Source: Candidatus Tepidiaquacellales bacterium UBA2330 (GTDB lineage: Bacteria; Bacteroidota; Ignavibacteria; Tepidaquicellales; Tepidaquicellaceae). Taken from it: a stretch of 64,000 nt of DNA. The notes beneath the pieces are model-generated. The model searched no databases. It was not told the DNA's origin and worked only from the letters and a program-made list of their open reading frames with translations. The DNA lies in the NCBI GenBank assembly GCA_002344965.1, contig DDUU01000011.1:1-64000 (forward strand), written 5' to 3'. Shown piece after piece: positions 52,298-61,554 of this stretch; within the stretch, counting starts at the first letter, position 1, and the number at the start of each line of letters is the position of its first letter. The translations under genes were made by a program, and so were the position numbers.

Positions 52298-55108
52298 TCA
52301 AAGCTTAAGCGACAAATTAAACATTATATTCCTCGGCGTCAGGTATCTCGCCGGATTATATGGGTATGGTTCCAGCGGCGCCTGAAGATCAGGATAAAGC
52401 GGATCATTATAAAAATTCGGAGTCGGCTGTCCGTATTCATATGCTTCACCGGTTACGGGATTCAAGATCGTTGAATTTTTTGTATTGAAAAGATTCTTGA
52501 TTGAAATTCCTATCACAAGATCCATAGAATAAAGAGGTATATATTTATCTATATCCAGATCCACCCAAAACCAGTTCTCGCCGACTTTTCCGTTTATATT
52601 GTTAATGTCAGACTGATATTCCGGTCTTCCGCTTTCGAGATTTCCGATGTATAGCTGTTCCGTATATCTTTTTCCCGACTGAAAAAATATTCTGGATTTA
52701 AAAGTAATGTCATCTAAAATATTTTTTGCAAATCCAAACATACCTTTTCCTTTGGGAACATTAAAATATAAATTTGCGCTTGCCTGTATCGGCTTGTCCC
52801 AGGAAAGAAAAGTTTCGGAAATTGTCTCGGCTGCGCCTGTGGTGGCTACTACAAATCCCTGATCAGATGATGAACTCTTTCCGGTCGCAACAGAATATGT
52901 GAAATTAAATTTTCCGCTGAACCATGAGCCGAGCCGCTTTTTGTATTCCACTTCAATACCTCTTGTCCTTGCATAATCCTGATTGAAATAAGTTATGAAT
53001 GACTGGCCGATAAGTCTTCCGCTGTTGATACGGATGCTTCTGGTAGCTACATAGTCATAAATATTTTTATAATAAGCAGTTACAGTCAGCACATCATCAT
53101 TTGTAAACTGGTTTCTGATACCGAGCTCATATGCGACTGTAGTCTCAGGGTTAAGATTCGGATTTCCGTATTTCTGAAAAGTGGACTGAGCCGCCTGAGG
53201 ATTTATCTTTGCATAAACAAACTGCGGTTTAGGTCTTTTTGAAAAATGTCCGTAAGAAAAGAACAGAGTCTGATTATTCGTAATCGGGTGAGATATTCCG
53301 ACTCTCGGAGCAAGTCTTAATTTTACATTCCTTCCGAATATTGTAAATGAATCATCTTCATACGCCTGTCTTGTCTCAGGTGTAATAGTGGAAACATTTG
53401 TATCCTTCACGGCATCGTCCACATATTTTCCCGGAAGCCAGTAATCAAGTCTCAGTCCGTAATTAAGTATCATCCCTTTGAATGTAATGCTGTGCTGTCC
53501 GTATATATCGCCGAACGAAGGATAAACTTTGTAAACGTCATTATTCAGTCCGAAAGGTTTTATCCACGGCTGATAAATGTCAATGAGCTGCATCTCCTGA
53601 AAACTCGTTTCAATACCGGCTTTGAGTTTGCTCTTGGTAGTAAAGTTGTGAACATAATCTAACTTAGCTGAATATTCATTTACGTAATGATCATGCCAGG
53701 TAAACGGATTGCCGATATCATAAAATCCGTTTCCCGGAATAATTCCTGTCCTCAGACTGTCTATATAATAATATTCAAAAGGAGCTTTTATCAGATCAAA
53801 CGGCTCTTCATACTGATCCCAGTTTCTGCCGTTTGCATCCACTCTTAAGTTTGTAAAAAAGTTGTTAAGCTTTATCTCATAAAATGATTTCGGACTTGTT
53901 GTGTGAGTCCAGCTTACTGTATGAAAGTAACTGTTCTGCGTGTATGTATTCGCCAGATCAAGTATATCCTGAAAGTCATACTGATATCCCGGAGACGGTT
54001 CTACATATTCGAGGTTGGTCTGCAGCGAACTCGAATTCTGATTTATAGAAACCGACTGATTAAAAGAGTAATTTAATTTCATTGTCTCCGTCATTCTCCA
54101 TGTGGCTTTTCCGAGCCAGTACCAGCTGTTATCCTGACGCGGGGAGAATTTTGTTCCTCCGAATGTAGAAGAGCTTACGTATCTTGATTTTTTTCCTCCG
54201 TTATTTACAAAAAATCCGTCCGAGAGTCCCATAAAAAAACTTCCGAATAAAGTAATCTCTCCCGGCGGTTTAATATTCAGCGCCTGGAAAAGATATTTCG
54301 TAATCGGCTCCGGACCGCTGAGATTCATTTCAAGCACGTCAGTATTAAAGCTGAATCCGGAATTTTTATTTACTCCGAAATTATCCCTTTTATAAGAAAG
54401 GAAAAAATTAACTTCATCATATCTTCCTTCTTTGGTTCTGACATTCACAACGCCGCTTGTCGCCTGGCCGTATTCGGCGTTATAACCTCCTGTAATGACT
54501 TCCACTTCTTCAAGTGAATTAGCCGAAAGCTGAAGTCCGTATCCCGTTCCTGAAAGGGGATCCTGTACTGACACACCGTCTATGATGTATGAATTTTCAT
54601 AACTTCTTCCGCCGCGGATATGAATTTCGTTATCTTCCTTTACAACTCCTGCCTGCTGCGTGATAACATCAGCAATGTCAGTAACTATGGATTTGGAAAT
54701 GTCATCGCTTGAAATAATATGACTGCTGCTGGTCTGCTCAATATCCATAAGCGGTCTGTCTCCGACCACTTCTATTTCCTGATCTACGGTAAATGAAGTT
54801 GACTTAAGCACAATATTGAAATCCTTCTGCGAACCTGAAGATATTTGAATATCCGTATATTCAACAGTTTTAAATCCTTCAGCGGAAACCTGCATTGTAT
54901 AACTTCCGGGAGATATTTCAAGAATCGTATATGTCCCGTCATAATCGGAAACAGCTCCGAGATATGTTCCCTTCAGCTTTATGGTAACTCCGTCAAGCGG
55001 AATACCCGAACTGTCCTTGACAGTACCTTTGATTGATCCGTTCTGCTCCTGCGAAAATCCATAACCGGCGAAAAGCAGAAATAAGATCAGTAGTAATTTT
55101 TTTATCAT
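52298..55108 (-). CDS. TonB-dependent outer-membrane receptor with regulatory-like N-terminal domain
   Basis: This 936-residue protein has a signal peptide (to about GFSQ). A carboxypeptidase-regulatory-like beta-sandwich (about 22-105; GTVKDSSGIPLDGVTIKLKG, GTYTILEISPGSYTMQVSAEGF) precedes a plug domain (about 115-235; IHIRGGRSYENSYIIDGVSV, GGYNAEYGQATSGVVNVRTKEG). A 22-strand-type barrel ends NIMFNLSLKL. Such receptors import a ligand with TonB energy. No SusD partner or substrate gene is adjacent, so the ligand is unknown. The gap upstream carries tandem 7-mer arrays. Confidence 0.88.
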   Translation of the reverse strand: MIKKLLLILFLLFAGYGFSQEQNGSIKGTVKDSSGIPLDGVTIKLKGTYLGAVSDYDGTYTILEISPGSYTMQVSAEGFKTVEYTDIQISSGSQKDFNIVLKSTSFTVDQEIEVVGDRPLMDIEQTSSSHIISSDDISKSIVTDIADVITQQAGVVKEDNEIHIRGGRSYENSYIIDGVSVQDPLSGTGYGLQLSANSLEEVEVITGGYNAEYGQATSGVVNVRTKEGRYDEVNFFLSYKRDNFGVNKNSGFSFNTDVLEMNLSGPEPITKYLFQALNIKPPGEITLFGSFFMGLSDGFFVNNGGKKSRYVSSSTFGGTKFSPRQDNSWYWLGKATWRMTETMKLNYSFNQSVSINQNSSSLQTNLEYVEPSPGYQYDFQDILDLANTYTQNSYFHTVSWTHTTSPKSFYEIKLNNFFTNLRVDANGRNWDQYEEPFDLIKAPFEYYYIDSLRTGIIPGNGFYDIGNPFTWHDHYVNEYSAKLDYVHNFTTKSKLKAGIETSFQEMQLIDIYQPWIKPFGLNNDVYKVYPSFGDIYGQHSITFKGMILNYGLRLDYWLPGKYVDDAVKDTNVSTITPETRQAYEDDSFTIFGRNVKLRLAPRVGISHPITNNQTLFFSYGHFSKRPKPQFVYAKINPQAAQSTFQKYGNPNLNPETTVAYELGIRNQFTNDDVLTVTAYYKNIYDYVATRSIRINSGRLIGQSFITYFNQDYARTRGIEVEYKKRLGSWFSGKFNFTYSVATGKSSSSDQGFVVATTGAAETISETFLSWDKPIQASANLYFNVPKGKGMFGFAKNILDDITFKSRIFFQSGKRYTEQLYIGNLESGRPEYQSDINNINGKVGENWFWVDLDIDKYIPLYSMDLVIGISIKNLFNTKNSTILNPVTGEAYEYGQPTPNFYNDPLYPDLQAPLEPYPYNPARYLTPRNIMFNLSLKL

Positions 55109-55120
55109 ATAATTAAAAAC

Positions 55121-55214
55121 TAGTTTGTAGTTAGCAGTTAACAGTTAATAATATTTGTTTTGATACGTAAACCGTAAATCGTAACTTGAAATTCGTAACT
55201 CGTAAATCGAAACT
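55121..55214. repeat. two arrays of tandem 7-base repeats
   Basis: Array one (55121-55148) is four 7-mers: TAGTTTG, TAGTTAG, CAGTTAA, CAGTTAA. Array two (55166-55214) is seven 7-mers: CGTAAAC, CGTAAAT, CGTAACT, TGAAATT, CGTAACT, CGTAAAT, CGAAACT. Both lie between the TonB receptor and the lipoprotein gene and may have expanded by slippage. Confidence 0.85.
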
Positions 55215-55219
55215 ATTTT

Positions 55220-56578
55220 TTATCTGTATCCAAATTCATTTATAACAATTTTCCTGAAAAGATCTTTTGAAGCGCTCGCATTACCGTACAGAAAATAAAC
55301 AGGCATAGTCATAAGAATATTTCTCGGTGAATTAGCTGCATCTTTAATAGCAATAATAGTATTTGTCTGACAAGCCGTGCTAATCGGCAGTCTGTAAACT
55401 ACCTGCGCAGGCGGAGTTATATTAATCCCGCGGATTCTCTGAAGAAGACTGCTGGACGTAAGCACTGGATAACCCGTATCTTCGTTTATCAGAGATATAC
55501 CGGTCGGTATCAGAGCAATAGTACATGTGGAAAGACTGTCTATAGGAGCAAAATTTATAAGATCGCCCTGTCCCTGCACTTCTGCATTCGGAAGACCGGT
55601 AGTAAAAAACAATTTCCCTCCGGACTGCAGATAGAAGGGGAGAGAGTTCTGAGCCAGATCAAAGTTAGCGTTATCAGAAGAAAGATTTCCTCTGTTAGCG
55701 CTCCATATTACAATTTCAAAAAGTCTTAGAGTTTCTATAAACATCGGATTTACGATCTTTGGTATCAGGTTACCGTCATTGGATTTTATGTCAAGCACAT
55801 CGTATGACAGAGTATCCATTGCGCTGACAAAATAATTTTCCGCCTGCGTGAATTCATTGAGCGGCATATCCTTAATCAGAAGTATCCTCGCTGTCTGTGC
55901 TTTTACGTGCCAGATACTTCCTGTATCAGGCATCTGCACTATCGGACTGAATGCGCCTGCTTCATCTTCCACACGGAGGTAAAGTATATTGTCTGCATTG
56001 ACTGCAAGTCCGCTGTCCTGTGTTAGTGTAAGAAGATTCACTGTCGAGGGAACTCTCCTGAAGTTATTTGTATCATTAAGCGACCAGTGATAAAATGCAA
56101 TATTCTCATCTCCGTCAGCATCTGATCCCGTCCATTTAAACGTAGCGAGAGGGAAAGTCGTATCTGGTATTTCCGTGCCGGCGTCGAAATTTACGACAGG
56201 CGGCGTATTGACCACCGGATAAAGATTTGTAGCGGGAGTCGGATCTACCAGTCCTTTATTGTCAACTGCCGCTACAAAAAATCTGAAAGTGCTGTCGCTT
56301 CCGGTGATAGACAGAATAAAAGTGCTGTCATTCTTATTAGTGAATCCCCAGTTAACTGAATCAAATGAAATTCTGTAACCGGAAATAAATCCGTCAGGAT
56401 CATCACCCCACCAGTTGATTTTTTTTATAGTAGAACCGGGCGCAATAATGCTGTCAGGACGGAGCGACAAATATGTATTAGGAGGCTGATTTTCCAAGTT
56501 TCCCGTGACAGGATCACTGCAGGAATTCGCTAATATGCAGGAGATAAAAACAATAAAGCATGCGGTAAATCTTCTCAT
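55220..56578 (-). CDS. predicted lipoprotein with fibronectin-III-like domains
   Basis: This 452-residue protein has a signal ending in a lipobox-like ANSC. Two Ig/FnIII-like segments follow (about 30-125 and 130-220; NWWGDDPDGFISGYRISFDS, FKWTGSDADGDENIAFYHWSLND). A C-terminal alpha/beta region (about 225-452) contains ARILLIKDMPLNE, IVIWSANRGNLSSDN and GGKLFFTTGLPN, recalling DUF4350/glutamine-amidotransferase-like folds without a visible catalytic Cys. It lies in the order CTD protein, lipoprotein, TonB receptor on the minus strand. Function unknown. Confidence 0.75.
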   Translation of the reverse strand: MRRFTACFIVFISCILANSCSDPVTGNLENQPPNTYLSLRPDSIIAPGSTIKKINWWGDDPDGFISGYRISFDSVNWGFTNKNDSTFILSITGSDSTFRFFVAAVDNKGLVDPTPATNLYPVVNTPPVVNFDAGTEIPDTTFPLATFKWTGSDADGDENIAFYHWSLNDTNNFRRVPSTVNLLTLTQDSGLAVNADNILYLRVEDEAGAFSPIVQMPDTGSIWHVKAQTARILLIKDMPLNEFTQAENYFVSAMDTLSYDVLDIKSNDGNLIPKIVNPMFIETLRLFEIVIWSANRGNLSSDNANFDLAQNSLPFYLQSGGKLFFTTGLPNAEVQGQGDLINFAPIDSLSTCTIALIPTGISLINEDTGYPVLTSSSLLQRIRGINITPPAQVVYRLPISTACQTNTIIAIKDAANSPRNILMTMPVYFLYGNASASKDLFRKIVINEFGYR

Positions 56579-56712
56579 ATAAGTATGTATATTAACTTTT
56601 AATAGTTATTCCGTTTTTAAAATGAGTTAAAAAATTTTTATGAAAATGAAGTATATTTTATTACTTTTAAAGTCATTTTTTAGATTTAATACTTTGTAAT
56701 TGCGGTTTTAAA

Positions 56713-56742
56713 AAAGCCGCCATGAAAAATCACGACGGCTTT
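56713..56742 (-). terminator. rho-independent terminator of the 59-61 kb cargo operon
   Basis: On the minus strand AAAGCCG (56742-56736) pairs with CGGCTTT (56719-56713); the inner helix has two mismatches and closes on a short A/T loop. A run of T follows. It lies 50 bases after the 767-residue CTD protein. Confidence 0.75.
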
Positions 56743-56793
56743 AATAATAATATGATCAGATTCAAGTTGCAATCTGACATTTGTAATTTAAAA

Positions 56794-59097
56794 TTATTTA
56801 ATTAATACCATGCGTTTTGTCATTACAAAATTATTACCGTCTCTTCCGACCGCATCAAGCTTATAGAAATAAACCCCGCTTGAAAGATCTGCACCGTTGA
56901 ATTCTACATTGTATGTTCCGGCATTTCTGAAATCATTTACAAGCGACTTCACTTCTCTTCCGAGCATGTCATATATCTTAAGAGAAATATTCCCGGATAC
57001 AGGAATGTTAAAAGTAATTTTTGTAGACGGATTGAACGGGTTAGGGTAGTTTTGTGAAAGATAATAACTGTTCACATTCTCAACATTGCTTACAATACCG
57101 ACCGGTGTTACTGTACCGAAGTCAGGATTCTTTCTCGGTGTCAGCTTATAATTACTGAATGAAAAATATAAAACGCCTTCTATATAGGAAATTATGTCAT
57201 TCTTTGTTAAAAGCGTATATCCCGGCTGAGGCGGATTTTGCAGACCATCCCAGTTATTTGTGAAAGTAGTGTTACCGTCCTGAAGTTCAATTCTTGCGTT
57301 TACATTGGATGCATCAGATACCAGTATCTCACCGAAGTTACGTCTGAATGTTGTATCAGGAAGCGGATCAACTGTAGTACATGCAACTCCTGTAGCTGCG
57401 TTTACACAATTTATGGTAACGGGAACTTCAAGTCTCAGCAATACGCTTTCCCAAATTTCTACCGTCATATCACCGTCCTGAGTTGCATTATTTAACTGAT
57501 TGGTTGTAAGTACTGTAGCGGCAGGAAGTGGATTTCCCTGTGACAGCAGATTTATTCCGGAAGCTGAAGCAATGTTTATCCTTGTAACGCTGAAATTTTC
57601 TTCAACCGTACCCGAAACTCTTACTCTGTCACCTCTTCTCAATACATCTGTCGGATTACCGGATATCCAGATACCGCTGTTAGGTCCGACTCCGTCCTGA
57701 ATATATACTCTTCTCGGAGCTGTCTGATTTCCTCCTGCGCTGGAAAAATTAATTCCCGGAATGTCCGATGTATCCGCCGTAACTATTCCTTCCACTCCTC
57801 TTACATCAAATCCTTCGTATGCAGACCTTCCTCCGTTATTCGGGCAGAACTGCACATCTCGTATTCCCATTGAATCGTTTGCTCTCACTTCATAAAATAA
57901 AGTAGATCTACCTGTATCTGTCGGAAGTAATTTCACACCGCCTGAATTATCCTCAGCTCTGAAGAAATATTCTACAAGGGTACCGAGATTTGCCGGAGGC
58001 ATTTTTGTTGAATAGATATTACCCGTGATCAGCGGCATATTTTTACTCTGGAATGCGCCGTTATTAAATCTGTAAAACACTTTCATATCCGTAATTACAG
58101 CGGTATTTAAAGAAGGATCTGTAGCCGTAACGCTGACTGTAACGCTGTCCGGCGGCGTTGGTACACCTGGACTTCTAGTCGGACTTGAAAGCTGCGGAGG
58201 AGCGTTTCCGAGACTCAGATCATTCGGATATATCGGAATGATAACATAAGGAAGCTGACTTCCGAATGCTCCTTCATTGTTTGCGTTTATAATAACTCCT
58301 CTTACATATTCTACAAATGTTCCGATAGTCGGATGCGCCCACGTTCTTAATGTATCGCCTGACGGCTGAGTTGAAAAGAAGTTGGAGAAATCTCTTATAT
58401 ACATTCTGTTTCCGTTTTCGTCAACTATGCTCCATGGCTGTCTGTTGCCGATACCTCCTGCAACTGTAACGTTTCTAATCTCAATGTACATACCTTCATA
58501 TTTTTCACCGTCCACATAATTTATGGATCCGCCGTTCGGATAATCTCCGTTGGCAAAATTTGAAATTGTAACAGGGATCGGAGCAGGTCTTTTTGTGGAA
58601 GCGCCTGATTGTAAAATGTCAATCGTATAACCGGTTGCTGTATCCAGAGCAAGCTGAGTAAGTGTATTTGCAAAATTATTACTTGCAGTAGATCCGAATT
58701 CCTGAACCACTCCTCTGACTCTGATAATAGTGCCTGTGTCAATAAGATCAAGCGCTGTCTGAGGTCCTCTGCTTCCTTGTCTTATTACAATTCCGCCGAA
58801 CATTCCGTTTGCCGTATCCTGTGCATAGCATGTCCAGCTTGAAGTACCTCTTAACATTGTTCTGAAATCGTTATTTGCGGGAGAGACTCTCGGAGGCGCA
58901 ACAACTCTTGCGACGAACTGTACCGAATCTCCTTCAAGTTCCGATTTATCTCTTCCCAGGGCAAGTGAATCTGCAGACTTTGTCTGAATCTGCTGCAGAG
59001 TTACACTTATAAAATCTCCTCCCATTATATTAAATCCAAGAGAATATATAATGAATGCGGTTATAAAAATAACCGGTAAGTGTTTAATTCTTTTCAT
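56794..59097 (-). CDS. exported OB-fold-like protein with T9SS sorting domain
   Basis: This 767-residue protein has an N-terminal hydrophobic signal. Two or three regions resemble OB-fold domains often found in exported nucleases and CTD proteins (VQFVARVVAPPRVS, TIIRVRGVVQEFGS, VEGIVTADTSDIPGINFSS, DRVRVSGTVEENFSVTRI), with an Ig-like segment between (SVTVSVTATDPSLN). The last 80 residues are a type A sorting domain (SQNYPNPFNPSTKITFNIP through MTKRMVLIK). No catalytic domain is evident. It follows the 713-residue gene by 29 bases in a probable two-gene operon ended by the terminator at 56713. Confidence 0.8.
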   Translation of the reverse strand: MKRIKHLPVIFITAFIIYSLGFNIMGGDFISVTLQQIQTKSADSLALGRDKSELEGDSVQFVARVVAPPRVSPANNDFRTMLRGTSSWTCYAQDTANGMFGGIVIRQGSRGPQTALDLIDTGTIIRVRGVVQEFGSTASNNFANTLTQLALDTATGYTIDILQSGASTKRPAPIPVTISNFANGDYPNGGSINYVDGEKYEGMYIEIRNVTVAGGIGNRQPWSIVDENGNRMYIRDFSNFFSTQPSGDTLRTWAHPTIGTFVEYVRGVIINANNEGAFGSQLPYVIIPIYPNDLSLGNAPPQLSSPTRSPGVPTPPDSVTVSVTATDPSLNTAVITDMKVFYRFNNGAFQSKNMPLITGNIYSTKMPPANLGTLVEYFFRAEDNSGGVKLLPTDTGRSTLFYEVRANDSMGIRDVQFCPNNGGRSAYEGFDVRGVEGIVTADTSDIPGINFSSAGGNQTAPRRVYIQDGVGPNSGIWISGNPTDVLRRGDRVRVSGTVEENFSVTRINIASASGINLLSQGNPLPAATVLTTNQLNNATQDGDMTVEIWESVLLRLEVPVTINCVNAATGVACTTVDPLPDTTFRRNFGEILVSDASNVNARIELQDGNTTFTNNWDGLQNPPQPGYTLLTKNDIISYIEGVLYFSFSNYKLTPRKNPDFGTVTPVGIVSNVENVNSYYLSQNYPNPFNPSTKITFNIPVSGNISLKIYDMLGREVKSLVNDFRNAGTYNVEFNGADLSSGVYFYKLDAVGRDGNNFVMTKRMVLIK

Positions 59098-59126
59098 AAT
59101 GATTTTTTATAGTTATTTATTTTAGA

Positions 59127-61268
59127 TTATTTTACAATTACAAACTTTCCTTTTTTAACTTCACCCGTATTCGTATCTTTAACAGTAAACAGATATAATC
59201 CGGATGCTATTGCCTGTTCATTAGTAGAAATAAGATCCCATGCATGTTCGCCGCCGGCGAATTTCTGTGTACCGTCAGAGTAAGTCGTAAACCATTCAAT
59301 ATCACTTCCGTTATAAGTCGCAGCATCGTGCGTAAATTTATCCACTAAATCGCCTGCAATAGTCCAGACGGAGATCTCACAGTTCGAAGGAAGATTGTAA
59401 AAATAAATTTTCCGCAAAAGCTCTTTCCTGTTTCCTGAGCCGTCCCATACAGCGCTACCGTAATACGGATTAGGATAAACGCCGACTTCTGCAGACGCAT
59501 CATTATTTGCCGGTGTACCGACTATTATTCGTTTGGAATTTCCGAGTATGCTGCTTTCAAGTGAACCGAGATTCTGCGTTATATCACCTTTGTCAAAAGC
59601 CGTAACGGAGTAAACATACTGAAACCCGTTCAGCTGATTCGGAAAATCAAATTTATAATAATATGGAGTTGTATCCCCGTCAAAATATTTCGGTGAAGCA
59701 AGTTTTATGAAATTAAATCCCGTGTTATTGCTGACGTTATTGTATGCGCTGTCAAATTCACCGACAAGTTTCAATTGATCTGTAAGGTCGGCAGTCAGAT
59801 CTAAATCCGAACCCGGATTGGTTCTGTATATTTTGTAACCTTCAAAGTCCTGAATATTTGAGATCGGATCAATTGATCGTTCAGAGTTAGCCGCCCAGTA
59901 AAGAGTTACTGTTTTATCTTCCAGCACAGTCCTCACAGTCGGTATATCAGGCGGGGAAGGAAGTTTGTATCCGTTATCATAAGCACTCTGAGCCCAGCCC
60001 GCCGAGATGTTTAAATTCTGTCTTTGATAGCTTGAATCCCAGGTAGTAGGATCAGTGCCTGTCTTCTTCGCGCAGACTACTGCAAATACTATATTTATAG
60101 TGTCCTGTAAATATCTTAAAGAAAGCTTCTGACCGTTGTCCTGGTAAAATGGTCCGTAGGAGATAAGCGTTGATCTGTTATTAGGAGTATGTCTGAGTTC
60201 GTCATTTCTTGAAGGAACGAACGGATTGCTTAATGAGTCAAGCGGGGAAACACTGAGATAACCGTTTAGTTTTTCATACTTTCCGCCGCCGTTTTGTGAA
60301 CTCTGATCCAGAGTCGGAGATAAATAAAGGATTCCGGTTGCATTTCTGAATTGCCAGATGGAATATTTTGTCTTGCTGTTAATATTTTCCTGAGCAGGTT
60401 TAGGATCAAGACCGAGAAGTTTGAAGGCGACATAAGAATCAGTAAATCCGGGATCACCGTTGTAATCATATTCATACCACATTCTTAAAGTACTGTCATA
60501 TCCGTCAGCGCCTTTGTTATAAAAGGACGTACCACCCGGCGGAGTGATGTTTGTATTTCTTATCACGCCGTCCGCCCACAGACCTATATAAATGCTGTCG
60601 ATAGGGGAGGTGTCGCCGTTGTATCCGACGTTTAATATTTTATAATTCAGTATCACCCAGTTGTTTGCAAAGTTAAAATCATAGCAGTAAGATTCCAGCA
60701 GAACTTTAATACCAAGAGGAACGTGATTGACAATCGGCGTTCCGTTTATCACCGTATTTGTATCCAGAAATTCACAAACAAAATCCTGATGAGAGATTGC
60801 TTCTGGTCTGTAGTTAGGGGAATTTTGCAATGAAGATCTTTCGAGAATTCCCTGTCCGGGAGAATTTGAAAATTCAAATCCTTCCCCCCGGTTTGCGCTT
60901 GACACATCGATCGCTCCGGTCGTTACCCTTATCTGTCCCGCCTTTGATCCGCCGACCCAGATGCCTCCTACAAAAATATTTTCTATTCCGGAATTTATCG
61001 GAAACTGACAAGACGGCTGATTAGGGAAATTTGCAAAACCGTTTCCGAAAGTACCGTAGTTTGTTACTGTCATAGCGATGTTACCGACGTTTGTAAATTT
61101 ATTATTTACATCATCCTGTATATCTCCCGGATAATAACCTCCGGCGCTCATCGGAATATAATAGGAAGAAAATATAAAGGTTAATACAAACAGAAAAAGA
61201 ATTTCAGAGCTGCGGGATCTGATTTTTTTACAGGTAAAAAATACCAAAGCGAGTATTCTTCGGGACAT
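59127..61268 (-). CDS. large exported protein with a variant T9SS-like C-terminus
   Basis: This 713-residue protein has a basic N-terminus and TM/signal segment (about 20-42). The body contains GIENIFVGGIWVGGSKAGQIRVTTG, a repeated 'YDYNGDPGFTDSYVAFKLLG' style region and an FnIII-like stretch (PDIPTVRTVLEDKTVTLYWAANSE). The C-terminal region VGVYPNPYYGSAVWDG through KKGKFVIVK keeps the YPNP start, the SGLYLFTVKD strand and the FVIVK end of sorting domains, but is about 115 residues and diverged. I do not recognise a family with known activity. First gene of the operon with the OB-fold CTD protein. Confidence 0.75.
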   Translation of the reverse strand: MSRRILALVFFTCKKIRSRSSEILFLFVLTFIFSSYYIPMSAGGYYPGDIQDDVNNKFTNVGNIAMTVTNYGTFGNGFANFPNQPSCQFPINSGIENIFVGGIWVGGSKAGQIRVTTGAIDVSSANRGEGFEFSNSPGQGILERSSLQNSPNYRPEAISHQDFVCEFLDTNTVINGTPIVNHVPLGIKVLLESYCYDFNFANNWVILNYKILNVGYNGDTSPIDSIYIGLWADGVIRNTNITPPGGTSFYNKGADGYDSTLRMWYEYDYNGDPGFTDSYVAFKLLGLDPKPAQENINSKTKYSIWQFRNATGILYLSPTLDQSSQNGGGKYEKLNGYLSVSPLDSLSNPFVPSRNDELRHTPNNRSTLISYGPFYQDNGQKLSLRYLQDTINIVFAVVCAKKTGTDPTTWDSSYQRQNLNISAGWAQSAYDNGYKLPSPPDIPTVRTVLEDKTVTLYWAANSERSIDPISNIQDFEGYKIYRTNPGSDLDLTADLTDQLKLVGEFDSAYNNVSNNTGFNFIKLASPKYFDGDTTPYYYKFDFPNQLNGFQYVYSVTAFDKGDITQNLGSLESSILGNSKRIIVGTPANNDASAEVGVYPNPYYGSAVWDGSGNRKELLRKIYFYNLPSNCEISVWTIAGDLVDKFTHDAATYNGSDIEWFTTYSDGTQKFAGGEHAWDLISTNEQAIASGLYLFTVKDTNTGEVKKGKFVIVK

Positions 61269-61554
61269 GAAATAATTTAATAATTAGTGTAAAAATTTGT
61301 TTAAATTAAGATAATTATCACTAAAAGTAAAGATAAAGAAATGAGTTTTTAGGTAAACTTTAGAATAACTTTTCGTAACCAATTTAAAATTACTCTGATA
61401 CTGCGCCGGTTAAAAACATTACATACTTTACTGTTTTTATCTTAGGGAAATTTTTATAAAATTCTTTTATAAAATATTGTCAACTGAAATGGTTTTGTAA
61501 TTTCAAAAATGAAAATAAACATAAAATAAAAAATGAAATTAACAATGATATCGG
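61269..61554. other. 286-base intergenic region with no recognised feature
   Basis: Very AT-rich sequence between the 713-residue gene and the YCF48-like gene. I found no reading frame, no convincing TTG-N20-TAnnTTTG on the minus strand and no strong terminator. It should hold the promoter of the 59-61 kb operon. Confidence 0.5.
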
